Below are positions 44,701-59,700 of a stretch of DNA of 64,000 nucleotides, in pieces (the first letter of the stretch is position 1; each line of letters begins with the position of its first letter). A program made the position numbers and the translations under genes. A model generated the notes under the pieces. That model saw only the letters and a program-made list of their open reading frames with translations. It was not told where the DNA came from and ran no database searches. The stretch is from Distichodus sexfasciatus (Eukaryota; Chordata; Actinopteri; Characiformes; Distichodontidae), in NCBI GenBank assembly GCA_032718565.1, contig JAVGVS010000407.1, positions 112,501 through 176,500 of the forward strand, in the 5' to 3' direction.

Positions 44701-47700
44701 TTGGCCTGAAGTTCCAGCAGGACCTGGGGGACCATCAGGTCCCTGAAAAGCACAAGCAGAATATTTAACCGTTCATGAAATTAGGAGGGTGGCGCAGTGG
44801 TTAGCGCTGCCGCCTCACATCGAGAAGGTTCTGGGTTTGAACCCCAGGGACAGCCGTGGGGTCTTTCTGTGAGGAGTTTGCATGCTCTCCCCGTGTTCGC
44901 ATGGGTTTCCTCCGGGTGCTTCGGTTTCCTCCCACAGTCCAAAGGCATGCACTGTAGGTTAATTGGTGACTCTAAATTGGCCCCTTAAGGTGTGAATGTG
45001 AGTGTGATTGTGTGAGTGAGTATGTGTGTGTGCCCTGAATGAATGTGGAGCCAAAGATTCTACTATACACATTTTATGATCTTTTTGCATTATCTACAGT
45101 CCCTTGACTGAAATATATGACTGAAATATGATGTTCTAAGTAACAAATCAGTTTAGCTACAGGTTGATTGAAATGTTGTAGTAGCTACACAGTAAAAGTA
45201 TGAAACGTTTGATCACCGGTGGTCCATCTTCTCCTGAATCTCCTTTGTCTCCGGGGCTTCCAGCAGGTCCGGGGTTTCCACGCTCTCCTTGGCGTCCCTG
45301 GCCTCCTGGATCTCCTCTCAGTCCTGGTGGTCCCTTCTTTCCTGGTTCACCTTGTGGTCCAGCCTCACCAACCGGACCCTTTCACAGACAGTTAATAGAA
45401 GCCTGGAAACTTTTATTCTTTCACTTTCATTTTTAATAATATACTGGTAAAGGCAGTCTTTCAGCACGTCTCTAACCCGGAGGAGAGTCATTAGCACTCC
45501 CCTCCAAAAACAGCACAGCACTTACAGCCGCTCCTGTGGGTCCTACTGTTCCTGGAGATCCTGGGAATCCACTGGCGCCCTGTCAACATAGAAAGAAACA
45601 TCTCAGAGTGACATTAAACCACTTCTACTTCTAATTTGTTTCATCTAATTCAATCTTGCTTCCTCATGAGAGATTATGGTGAGACTCACAGCAGGCCCTC
45701 GGGTTCCTCTGCCTCCTTTGAGTCCAGCTACACCCGTCACACCCTGCAAAAAATGTTATACATATTTAATTATTATATGCATTCATGTTTTGCAGTACTG
45801 TATATGGATTTTTTGCTTTGAAATTTAGACTTCTAGGGTTAATATGCATCTCAGCTACACACATAAAATCACTATGTTTTTTCTTCTACTTTTTAACCCT
45901 CTTAACACCATCTGAATTTACTTTCATTGTTGATTTCACCTGAATATTTAGAATTTAGAACTCATCCTCGAAAACGGTCTTGACTCACCTGAGCTCCAGA
46001 TTTTCCAGCCATTCCCTGAGGACCTGCTGCTCCGGCCTCTCCCTTCGCACCTGGTTCTCCTGGCTCACCTTTGACACCTGGCTGACCATCAGGACCCTGC
46101 CGAAGGAACCAACATTAACTGACTCCCGTTGTTGTTGGTACTGAAGCGACCTTGCGAACCAGCGCTGTGCTTTTACAAGCCTTTATTGAGCGGAGCATAT
46201 CATGATTCATCTCTAATGTTTTGGCTGGTCAGTGTTATTATTTAAAACTGCTGTCAATCAACAGGCATGGACCTACTCACAGGAGGCCCAGGAAAACCAA
46301 CAGCACCGGTGGGACCAGGCTCGCCCGGAGAACCCTGAAATACACAACGCGTGAAGACAAACTCATTCATTTTGGATCAACGCTATGAACTCCTTGATCA
46401 CTGAATCCATGTACTGATGTGAATCATTACACCCCTAGTAACAGTGCATACTCACAGCCATCGCCCTGGATCCCTGTGGTCCAGGGGGTCCTCTTGGCCC
46501 TGCCTCACCCTGAAACCAAGCATGAAAACTCTCCCATCAACACCCAGGAAAACACAGAGGAATCTGATAAATTGCTGAAACACAAGCACAATAATAAATG
46601 GAATAAACTGGCTTTTGTTACCTTTTCTCCCGATGGTCCTGCAGGTCCCTGTGGTCCGATGGGTCCTGCTAGACCCTAAAGCCAAAAAGGTTTCTGAGTG
46701 AAATACACTGTGACAATAAGAAGAGTGGGATATTTTTGCAAAAAGGATGCATCGATGTCACTTACACGAGCTCCATCATTGCCAGCAGTTCCCTCAGCTC
46801 CCTTCTCACCTGTTGCACCCTAAAAACAACCAGACACAGCCATTACAATACAATGATGTGTAGAAGTATAGTTTTATAGTTTTATAGTTTTATTTTTGTC
46901 CTGTTACCCCAGCCTCCGTATTTAAGTTAGTATTTATGTTTGTAAGTTTGTATTGCGTCTCTGTCTTCCTTGTCTATTGCACAGTTAAAAGAGCGGATCA
47001 GGATACATTTCACTGCTTGTTGTACCTGTATAACTTGCACGTGACAAATAAAGAATCTTGAATCTTGAATCTTGAAGTAATGTTTTAACTACAACTACAA
47101 TTAACGGTGTACATAGCTCTGATGTCTGATGCATTTGTCTTTCATTAAAAACAGATTCCATTATTTCACCAGGCATTTGTCTCTGGATTGTAGACATTAG
47201 CTTGTCAGATATTATTCAGAATATTAATCCAGCAATGTTTGTTTGTGATGCAGTATATTCCAACAGACCCGTTCTCCTTTAGGGCCAGCTGGGCCTGTGA
47301 TCCCTCTCTCTCCAGGCATCCCCTGCAGCCCAGGTGGACCCGGCTCACCAACAGTCCCTGCCGGTCCTGGACTACCCTGGATAACAAAAGCAAGCACGAG
47401 TTTACAGGACAGGCAGAAACCAGTTATGTGCCATTTCTCTTGTTTGATATTTTGTACGTCTAGGCCTCGGGTCCTGAAACAGTGTGGCATAGTCAGTGAA
47501 CTAGACTGTACTCTATGTAGTTTCTTGATGTTTCTTACAGTTTTGTTGTGGTTATGCTGATTTTATTTAATTCTTTTATGTACAGAACTTTGTTGTAAAC
47601 TACTGTTGCTTTTACCTGCACTATATAACTCAATGTGACCTGATTCAGTGCTTAGAGATGCAGGAGTGAACGCTACAGGAAATCTTTACTACCTGTGGCA

Positions 47701-50700
47701 ATAAGAATGTATAATTCCTCTCTGTAAAGTAGGGGAACACATAAGGACAAGGACATTTACTTTGGGAACACAAATTATTTTGTGTTCAAATTTATATTCA
47801 CAGTTAGCATCAAACCTCCCATAACCAGTAAGTTACTGTATTTAATTCAGTAGATATAACCAGGCCTGCAAGTGTGTGTCAGACGTTTATAGAACACATA
47901 GGTAATGTGATTTGTATGAGAGATAACCATGTGGCTGACCTTTGGTCCATCAGGTCCAGGGCTTCCCAAACTGCCTTTAGGCCCATGCAGGCCATTGGGT
48001 CCCAGATCTCCTCTCTCTCCAGGGGTCCCACGCTCACCCTATCAGGTGGGTAATGGGTTATTTGTCGCCTCTTACAATACTTACAGTCTATCGTGGTTTT
48101 TGACCAGTAATGCACAATTATTTGAGCATCAACTTACTCTTGGACCAGTCAAACCGGCAGGTCCTGCTTCACCATGAACACCCTGAAACGGGAGAAAAGC
48201 CGTGGAATTAAATCATGAACATAATTGAAGGATTACAGCTGCCAGAACCATAGACTAATTATAAAATAGAGTATAAAGAAATAGTTCACTCACTTCATCA
48301 CCAGGTTTTCCGGACTCTCCAGGTGGTCCCGGGGGGCCAGGTAAACCCTAAAAATGAAATCACGTTAATAAATCACTACATTACAGATTCTAAATAGAAC
48401 AAGTCACTGCTGCTCCGTGCAGAATTAGACCCTCCTTAGTGTCTTTATAGTTGTTTTTCTCACTTTTATATCAGACCAGTTTAGATCAGCATTTTAAAAC
48501 ATTTTTTTTGTTGTTGTCTTTTTTATTTGCACACCTGGAAGCCGGTTAGTCCTGGAGGCCCCTGCTCTCCTCGCTTTCCTGCTACACCCTGGACACAATC
48601 AGATCACAGATATACCAGCTGTTAAAATGAACTGGAAAGAAGACAAGCTCATTTTCTGCATATTGTATAAGACTCACTGGTGGTCCGGCAGCCCCTGCTG
48701 GACCCTCCTCTCCATCTTTCCCGTTGGCCCCCTGTTGGAGTTTCAAATGGTTATTATGCACAGCATCTACAAGTGATTCCTGTACGTATGCACTGATGCT
48801 GAGATCCATGAGAACACCTACTCTCTGTCCTGGAACACCTGAGGATCCGGTCTCTCCGGGTTTACCTGGATCCCCCTGAGAGTCAACAACAATTGATATA
48901 TAAAAATCAACAGGTGGATAAATATTGATAAATATTGTCCCAGCAGTCAAAAACAGACAGAACATTTGAGCAAAACGTGTCATAAATCAATTAAACAGTT
49001 TGGTTCCATATCAAGTAGCAGCTTTTTTCCAGAATGTGAAGTAATAAAGTTGATTACACTGAAGCCTTTTGGACCTGGTAGACCCATAGACCCAGCCAAG
49101 CCTCTGACACCATTGGAACCAGCAGCACCAGGATTGCCATCATCTCCTGGAGCTCCCTGTAAAGACACATATGTATAAACACATAACAGACATTTCATTT
49201 TTATATCATTTTTTAAAAATACAGTTGAAGTGTGTCACCAGGCTCATTGTATGTTATATGAATAAAACTGCAGTGTTTCATTCAAATGATTAGCTACAGT
49301 AAGTAATCTGAAGCTATTAGTCAGTTACCTGAGGTCCAATCTTCCCTTCAGGCCCTTGAAGTCCAAGAACTCCAGTCAGACCCTGCAGTTTATCAATACA
49401 GCACTCCCAGTTTAATATGATATGTGTGAAGCTGTATTTTATTTGTACATGAGTTGGGCTTTAAGAAGTAAGTTTTATAGTGTCTCCTCAGAGATTATAT
49501 CTTTCTTACCCTTGCTCCTGGAATGCCTGCTTCCCCAGGACGACCGGGATCTCCAGCAGCTCCCCTAGGCCCTGAGGAGCCAGAAAGGCCACGTTCTCCT
49601 TGAGCACCCTGGTGACATTATTGTAGTCAGTAAAGAGCAAAGAGAAAAATGTAAAAGATACCAGGTTGTATAAATAGTGCAAGCTGGGGTGAGTGTGATG
49701 TGTGGCTGGAACTTTACCACACCTTAGGTCCAGGTAACCCATCTGCACCTGGGAAACCACGAACACCGGGAGCTCCCTGTAATGCAACAGTCAAACATCT
49801 GTACAAAAACTGCACTAAAAAGTCATCTCCTTTATTTCTTTATGTCCAAATATCTGAGTTTAATCAGGGCTAATTAAACTGAGAGTACTTTTTCAAATTG
49901 AACTCATACACCTTAACTCATTTCCCTTACTCTCTCTCCAGCAGGTCCAGGAGGTCCCACAGATCCTGCATCGCCTCGCGGACCCCGTTTCCCTTCTTCA
50001 CCCACCGGCCCCATCTCTCCGGGAGCTCCCTGTGGCCCCTGTGACACACACATGCTTTATTAACTAACTCTCAACAAAGCTCAACTCTGCACTGCTGCGA
50101 TATGGAAGCAACACCATCCACTATGAGCTAAAAGTTGAAGATGAACATTTTTATAAGCTAAGATTTTTCTCAGAAACAGACTTTTTGACCCAACAATTTA
50201 TGGATTAGAATATATTTAGCACTAATTTGTAAATGTCATGTGACACCTTTTGTACTTGCTGTGATAAAGCATGTTTTACAGTTAGTGACTGTATGGCCAA
50301 TGTGTGTTTTTAGCACTCACAGTTTCTCCTTTAAGTCCAGGCTCTCCTTTAAATCCAGGAGTTCCCACGTCACCCTAAAAGACACACACATATCTGAAGC
50401 ATCTCTTGTACCTTTAGAAAATTCTAAAATATAAATTTGTATATACAGTCAATATAAGCACACTCCTGCACTGCCAACATCATAAAACATTTCCAGGTAC
50501 CCTAGTGTTACAATTTACAATCATGTGATTAAAGTGCACATTGTTACCACTTGTCCTTTTATTCCAACAGGTCCAGTGGTTCCCTGAGGTCCAGGAGGTC
50601 CAGGCTGACCGACCAGACCAACAGGACCCTGCACTCCTGGAACCCCCTGAAAAAAGAGACCGCAAGAACATGGCTCACTTGACTAAACCCATAACCAATT

Positions 50701-53700
50701 ATATTACCACTCTCCAACGTTCTAACTCGCTAGGAAGCCTTGGAAATGGGAGACAGAGACTCACCGATGGCCCTTTGGCACCAGGAGCTCCATCTGTGCC
50801 TGGTGGACCCTGCAAATGAGAACCAACATGTTTCACGTTCATCACCATATTAAATGAACAGTTTAAAGGAGAACAGGGTTAGGCTTAGGGTTAGATGAGT
50901 GATGGTCAACCTGGTTGCCCTGGGGTCCTTGTAATCCTGCCCGGCCGGACTCTCCTCTGGGCCCTTGGGGTCCGCTGGTACCTCGAGGACCTGTGGCTCC
51001 TGGTTGACCCTATAGATGGATGGGAACCAAGATCACACCCGAACTATTTGTGTGTAACTGAATGATTATATTTTTCAGAACTGAATCATGACAGAGATTT
51101 TTGTGATGAGTGAAATCACTGGTGCAAACCTTCATGCCTGGGCCTCCGGGAAAACCTGGAGCTCCATTGATTCCTATGGGGCCCTGTGAGAAACATACGG
51201 CAACATAGTTAGCCAACATTGACATGTGACAAGCACTCTTGCACACAAAGAACGAGATTAGACCAAAAGTTAAATAAAGTCAAGTACATACCAAAGGACC
51301 AGGTTTTCCAACATTTCCTGCAATGCCACGTTTTCCCTGTAAAAATATTGACTTTTGATCTCAAATACCATGTTGACAAAGTTACAGAATGACAAATGAA
51401 TGATAACATGACAATAATCATAAATCAACACCAACACCAGTAACTGCTTGAGATTTCATAAAAGACAGTAATTTTACCACAGGTCCAGTAGGACCGATCC
51501 GACCCCGTTCACCAGGCATTCCGGCTGGACCCTTTAAAAATATAAAATATCCTGTATAAAAAAAATCGTTCATTTATTTAAAACGTTAGATAATGTTGAT
51601 GTAATGTCACACACCGCTGGACCAACAAGTCCCATTGTTCCTGTAAGTCCAGCTTCACCCTATAATAAAACACACAGCCTTAAATAATGCAACAATGAGA
51701 TGCAAAACAATAGTAAGAACTACTAGTTTACATATCCATGAAGCCATTCTAAATGCGCCGTATGTGTCTGACCTTTGACCCAACAGCACCCGACTGTCCT
51801 TTTGCACCCGGAAGACCTGGTTGTCCCTAAAGTCATCAGAAGACCCATCAATATTCACACATCTTAACTGAATGTTCAGTCCAAACAAGCAATTAACGCA
51901 ATCACGTTTCTTTATATCTGTCAATTACAGCTGTACAGAAACGTGGTGGATGTTGTGAAATGGTTGTTTCATTCATTCATCTCAATCCAACACAAAAAAC
52001 ACTGCAGCTTCTTAAACATCACAGCTCCCTGTCTTACCCTGTGGCCTTTCATCCCTGGTTGTCCTGGTAAGCCCGGAAATCCTCTGGAACCCTACAAACC
52101 AAGTGGCAGACTGTCAGGATTCATTTAGAATATTCAATCACAAATGCACAGATCTTGGAACAAAAAGATGGATTTACCAGAGATCCTGGAAATCCAACTT
52201 CTCCTGTCTTTCCCGGGGGTCCAGGTTCACCCTGTTAAAAGAACAAAGAGAAGTGCAGCAGAAATGTATAGACCACCAAAACCTTATTCAACCTCATCTT
52301 TTGCATCAGATATGACAAATATGCTGACTGTTAAAAAAGAATTCAGCTGGTGTTACAGTGTGAGGTCCTATTAGCCGCCCACTCCATGTTTTTATTCTAC
52401 GCCCCTCATAGACTCCAGTCCACATCCCAGAACAGGGATTCAATGATCAGACAGAGTAAACCTACCTAAAACCCACAGTCTGCCAAAAACATTAAGAACA
52501 AAGCGTTTGGCCCACTCACATCTGGACCAGGCTTTCCTGGAGGACCATCTGGACCCCTCGGACCATGAAGACCCTATAAACCAGAACCCAGAACAGAATG
52601 AACCATTCCATTTGTTTTAAGTTTGTTAGTTATAAGCTTGAGTTTCCTTCGTACCATTGATCCAGGTTCTCCAGGATCCCCCGGGGCTCCCTGCGCTCCA
52701 GTAGGACCCTGACATTACAGACAACACGAGAAACACTTATGCTTCGATGCAATACGGCATCTGTGGGTGATGTGAAGTTGGTAAGAGACTTACAGGTGCA
52801 CCTGCAGGTCCTGGGTGTCCTCTTGGGCCTCGTTCTCCCTGATAAAGAATAATTTAAGCATTATGATACAAACAGTAATAACAAACTGGATGGTTTCTGA
52901 TTCATATTTGGGAAAATGTTACAATAACAGGTCAAGAATTCTTCATCATATAAAGTAAAGCCTGGAATATACTTGCTGTTAACTACGTACATATGTACGT
53001 ACGTACAGGCGCGATCCGTGTCCTGCGTTGTTTGAGTCGTTTTTTGTGCACGTACTCAAAAATTAACGGAATGTATACGGAGATGCAATACCTGTGTAAT
53101 TTATAGGGGGCAGTGTTGCGAGATCTGCACTCAAAAGTCAAGAAAAGAATTCCCCATTTTGCTGACGAGATCTATTAAGTGGTCGAACGTACCATCTCCG
53201 CGATTTTCGTTTAATTCTCTGGTGCTGTATGATGAAGATTAATGTTTCTTCGAATGAAGACATGTTTGTTTGGAATAACAGATGACGATTTTAAGATACA
53301 GGTATTCATTCGTTTATGCATTCTGTTTTTAACTGTCTTGAACTTATTTTTAAATCATTTTGCATTGTTTTTATGATTATTGTTTTTATGATTATTGTTT
53401 TTATTATTGTTTTTATGATTATTCTACTTCCTTTTATATAAAGCACTTTGAATTACCTCTGTGTATGAAATGTGCTATATAAATAAATTTGCCTTGCCTT
53501 GCCTTGCCTATTAGGTTTGTGGCCTCGACACTGACTCCTGGTGGTAAGGAGTACACACTACAGATTATGACGCACAGTACGGACGCAAGTATGTCAGCAC
53601 AAACGTTAACAACGCAACTGTGTACGGATACGCATACGTAGCTCACAGCAAGTATATTCCAGGCCTAAGACCCACACTGGCCTTACCGGTGATGAAGACA

Positions 53701-56700
53701 CTAATCCTGCCATTCCCAACTTTCCATCATGGAAGCCCGTGGCCATCTGAGAGACAAACTGACTCTGTAAAAACATGAAAAGCATCAAAACGTCCTTGTT
53801 AATGTTCCCCAAATTCAGGTTGATGATACCCTGGTAAGCTTACTTTATAACGGAGATGGAAAAGGTGGAAATGTACCATGTTGCACATAATTGTTTTATT
53901 GTAGTAGTGCTAGTATGTTACTACCAAGTTACTAACAAGAACATAATTCTAACATCATTGTAATAACATAGTACTTTTTGTCAGCTGTAATAAACATGTT
54001 CACTTTGCAGTTCTGTTCCTGCCAGATGCTAGTAAACCCGTTCTGCTATTCCAAACCAAGACTTCCACACCGCCTGTATAAAACCAACTGACTCAAAAGA
54101 GATCCCACAGCCGTTTATCAAGCGCTTTACAGACTTTTAATGTAGTGTGAAAGGGACCGTTTTGGCAAGTTGCAGAATGACAAGCAGCATAAAACTGATG
54201 AATAAATCTGAACTTATTCTTGCTAAAAGGTTCAACATAAAATATATGCCAATAAATATCCTACAATTGGTTAAAACATCTTGTAATACCTTCATAAAGT
54301 ATTTCTTGATATTTTGCACTAACTGCACATTACGCAAATCTGCACCAACAAAGAGCAAATTTCACTAGACAAAATACTCACCCCCGGAATAGAAGGTTGC
54401 CCTGAGGGACCGGGCTCACCTGGCAAACCGGGCACACCTGGCTCTCCATCAAAACCCGGAGGACCCGGAACACCCTTAAGAGGAGAAAAGCTGATCAGCT
54501 TAAGAGTCCAAGTTCCAAAATGAATGAATGCATTAATATCATAGATACATTAAATGAACGGTGCTGATGGAAACACTACGGCAGCTAAAGCATAAGAAAG
54601 ACGGCAGTGCTTCATGTAAGTGGCCTCCTGAACTTTCAGTTGATTTTTTGCAAAAAGGAAATATTTTGTCACATTTTAATTATAATTTCATATTTATGAG
54701 TAAGTATAATTGAATTTCTCAGCAGTTCGGTAAAATTGTGTTTTAGTCCCCACTTTTCTGCCCTTAACGCCTGGATATCCTGGGCGTCCATCTGCTCCTG
54801 GAGGGCCCTGTGAGTAACAGGCACAAACAATAAAGAAGGATGTGAATTATCACAAGTCAACCAACTCACAACCTAATGATATGATCCTATGATCCTAATG
54901 ATAGGATTTACAGCTGAAAGACAGGTGCAGCGATCTCACCATTGGTCCAGGTCTTCCAGGTGACCCCACAATCTAAAAAACACAACACAGAGACCATCAG
55001 GATGGACAGCCCTCAACAATGTCTTACTGGTGTTTTATAGAAATATAATTATTTACTCTGTACTTACATAAGGAATATCACCAGGTTCTCCTTTTTGTCC
55101 CTTACAGCAAATATCAAAGTACAATTATTATTGAAGAATATTAATGAAATAAGATTCATATACAGAGGCATATATAACATTGTCTTATGGGACTGACATA
55201 CCTTGAATCCGATAATCTCTAGAAAGAAATAAACAAAAGCATTTTTACAGATCAGGTAAAATACATGACATTATGTGATTATCAGATTAGCATTTTTGGG
55301 AAATATTATTTTAGAATGTAGAATATATTTACTTAAGTGTGTGTGTGTGTGTGTGTGCACATGTGAAAGAGAGAGAGAGAGCACTTCTCTGCCCTCTACT
55401 GGACGCTCTGAGTAAGGCTCACCGATGCGACCGCTTGCGCTGGCGAATTTCTCACACACGGGGCAGCATTCTCCCTCCGGGATGGTGAGCAGCTCGCAGC
55501 CCTTCAGCTCCTCACAGCGGATCTCCTCACAGATCACACGGCCCATGTCACACACGCACAGGCGGCACGGCTCCGGCTTCCACATGTCGTTATTCACATA
55601 CGTCACGTCTCCCTCCTTACAGCTGCCTTTCACCTCTGCAGCACAGCACGGAGACACGGCGTCATTTAGCAACAGCTTGAGTAGCATTTTCCAAATCATG
55701 CTGCATTCAGGTCATGAGGTGAATATCGTAAATATGGGATCAGAGCGCATAAACACAGCCAAAAAGACGTGATAACAAGTGACAAATCACTGGCTTCCCC
55801 AGTGCTCCCAAAACCGCTGGAATTTACCAGTAAAAAACAACGTGTGTTCTACTGGTAACTATACAATCATTTGGACATTTCAGAAAGACTGTACATGAAA
55901 CTGTGAGCTCACTGCAGCTAAATATCCCCTCATGCTGATAATACTATAGAAAAATGCCCCAATCCCCACATGAAGGCCAAGATTCTCCACAAGTTCATCA
56001 GCACTTCATATATAGATATTATAATAATCCAAGGGCCACATGGAGAAAGGTGTTTCAGATTTGTGTTTTTCAGCAAACTGCATCTGAGCAGAGAAAAGGT
56101 GTGTTGTGATGTGAGATTAATATTTGCTTTTTTATGAGGGAAATTTAAATAAACTGGACATTTATTTAAAAACTGGTGTTCAGGCTTCTTAACCCCATTT
56201 CTTTTTTTGAATTGACCCTCAAAAGTCTACAGTCCAAGTAAGTTATTCAAAGAAAATAATTAATGGATGACCAACTAACTGCAATTATCAGTAAGGTTTG
56301 AATTTTTTGCACTACATTTCCACCAACCAAACCACTGTGGTGTGTACAATAAATGCATCAAATTGTAAAGATAAAGGCTTTATAATGTAGATAGAAGATT
56401 TACATTATCAGGTCTCAAATCTGATTATAGTACTGGTCCAAAGAATTTCATTATTGAATTTAAGTCTCATCAAATGCTCACTAAAGTTTTTTTCACATCA
56501 TGCAAGACCATATTTAGTAATGTAAAACTCATATGCTGTAACTGTGCCGCCCTGGTTTTTTATAAATAGCAAGAATGATGCATTTAAACTGTAAGAAATT
56601 CAGTGGTGCATCCGACAACGCATAAGGGGGCAATCAGTTCAGAACTCTGCCTTACCTACTGGCTATTTATATCCCACCTCCATTAAGAGGTTCTAGAGAG

Positions 56701-59700
56701 GTTTATACACTGAAGTGTGTCCTACAATCAAGGATCAGATTAAACATCCTCATGAACTGGAACTGGTAGGAAAGTTCCTGAGGAAACTCATTCTTCATCT
56801 CTTATCAACCCAATTTATCATGTAGCAAAGTTAAAAAAAAAAACAAAATTACAAAAAGACATTACATGCATATATTCTCGACTGAGGCATGTAATCCAAG
56901 GCTGTCCACTTTTCACGTCCTTCATCCTCTCATCATTGAAGCTCAAATCACCTGCCACACCCTGTAATTTTGGTCTGCAGCTGATGAGGTTGCCATACTT
57001 CCACAGTGGACCAGGCAGTTTGGAACAGAATCCACCCTATAGAGAACCACATCAAGACTGCGGCCCCGGCGATGCATCATCCGTGCTATAGGGAAGCATA
57101 TGGAAGCTTACGGACAGGCAGAACAGCATTAGAGGGTTGGTTCATGCTGCAGTTCCTCCTCTAGCTGACTATATTTGTGCTCTGTGTCTTCTGGCTGGGA
57201 GAGGTTTATGGCCTATCTCACTGCATCGTAAAATTAAGGAGTCTCAAAAAGCTTAAAAAACAAGAGCAAGACACTTAACCCCAAGCTGCTTCAGTGAGAC
57301 TAGAACAACTCTTCATCGAGTAAATCTACTGTAATCTAATCTAAATGAGGAGGAGGAGTGATACTGAATGTTTACACATATAATAAAGTGAGTCAAGCTT
57401 AACGGAAGCTTTCACCTACAGACCACCATCATTAGGTTGCGGCTAACAGAAAATGTAGCCTAGGGGCCCACATGCACCTTAATCTGCCCCTGCCCGAAGG
57501 AGCCGAAGACAGTTCAGCAGTTAGAGACAGGTGATAATTAGGGTTGCAGTGAGTTTTTAGCAGGACATGAGGCTTCCACACTGCTCTTTTGGAAAGATGT
57601 CCAGGGATCGTTTATGAGATCAGAGAGTAAGGAGCTCACTTTTACATCTGATCTGAAGGACGGTGCTGTTTACATCAGGGTCCCTTTACTGATCTGAGAT
57701 TTGGGATCCACGCAGACAATAGAGTGGTGCCCCCCACTGGACCCACCAACACTTGCAGCAACCCAGCTTTTTTAGCCAGCCTTTTAGCCAAGTACTGGCC
57801 TTTGATGGATTCCCCATTCTGAACTGCAGGAGTCATGGCCACCAGCGGCTGCGTTCTGAACCCTTGACCAGCTTAACCCCCATGAAGGCAGCAAGTGAAG
57901 ATCATAAAATCAGCGCTGGTCTGTGTCTTTGGCTAAAACGCAGAGGATTTCTTAACTGAGAAACTAAGACTAATCTTTGTTAATAAGGGGTCAATTATTC
58001 CTGCCAGTCGTCTAAACACAGCCACTTGCTGTCAAACACACAGTCAGAAGCTTGCAGAAACGCTGCTGTGTGAAAGTGTGTCGTTGGCCCTTTTGTTGAG
58101 AGATTATAGCGCTCTCACCACAAACATCCTGATTCCACAAGCGTATAATTCACGGTTTCACAAAAAACAGACACACACACTGAAGAAGATGACAGCCTGG
58201 CATTCTCCCTCTCTCTTTTTAAACTGTGTTTGTCTGAGGTTTTGACGCCCGAGACGCTGATAGCTCAGGCTGACGCTCAGAAGGGAGATCAGAGAGGGAA
58301 TCTGAGTGATTATATGAGACGCTTGTCTCAGCAGACTACGCTGAAGGGAGGCTTTCACCAACATCAAACACAAAATGCGTACAGCAGCTCGGCAAAGGGG
58401 ATTTTGTTGTTGAATTCTAGCGACGAGGAGCTCTACAATGTGTTGGATTGCTGATGATGAATTAGACAGGATTCTTTTAGTGGAGATTACTTTCACTCCC
58501 TCTGTCATGGGACTTGATGACTCAGATTGTGATATTCCAAGACTGAAGATAAGCCCTGGAAAGCCAAGTCACATAAACATCTCACAAAACAGTTGAGCCT
58601 GAAAATAGCTGTATTTTAGTAATTATTTCAATTATACAACTGTCTTCTATGACTTATTACATGGAGAGTAACTATATAGTAACAAGATGTTGTAAAATAT
58701 GTGTAATACCCAAAAGTCAAACACTATAAAACATTTAACCAAAAACCCAAAAGCACTGCAGCACAGCTTCAGGCACCTGCTATAGTCGCTCTACAACTAC
58801 TGCATCTTTTTCAGGATGAAAAAAACTCTGAAAACTGCAAGTACCAATTTAGTGGGAGAGCGCAGACGTTATTTTAGGGAAACCACAGAGCCCTCTATTA
58901 TACGTTCTGCTTAACTTCTGCCTGTGGGCAACTTTTATTTCTGTCAAAGAGAAAAGCCACACCCTCCGTCTGGAACTTGTACAAAAATACCCTGACCATT
59001 ATGGAATATACATGCTCTTCTTCAAAATACATACAAATGCAAAGCTTACTTTTCACCAAAAAGCTATTTAAAAAGCCATTTGTCTTACTTGACTAGACTG
59101 TTCAGCTGTGACAGTTTAATGGCCACTGAGGCCACTGTGATGCCAAGCACGGTTTCCCTTCGTAAAAACATTATGAGTCGTGGCACGTGATGACGATGAC
59201 GTTTTTCAATTGGGAATAAGTAGTGAGATGAAGGTCGCACCAAACTCTCAAAGATACAGCATGGACTACAATATAATTAAAACTGTTTCATCATGATCAT
59301 TTGCTGCTTGTTGAGGGGTTAACACTGGTCAAAACTGGTCAACTGTTGAAGACATAGTTAAAGCTCCTCTACCAAACTGCTTCAAAACCCTAGTGGAAGG
59401 AGTTTAGAAAGCGCACTCCTTATCATGACCAGTTAAAATGGGTCTTAATGAACCGGTAAGGTGCTGACCAGCTAAAGTTAGTACGCCTTGAGATCAAGCT
59501 GATTTTTCATATAAAGTGACTTGATGCACTAGAAGACTCTGTGCCTCTGATGTCACTTTGGGAAAAAATGACCTGCTCCTGCCCATGAGATCCTCATATC
59601 ATAAAACACACGAGAAACCCATGAAAAACCCATCGCTAACCCCTAATTCCACATCGCAGCAGGCCGGATCATCGCAGCAGGAACAGAAACCACTTTCCTC

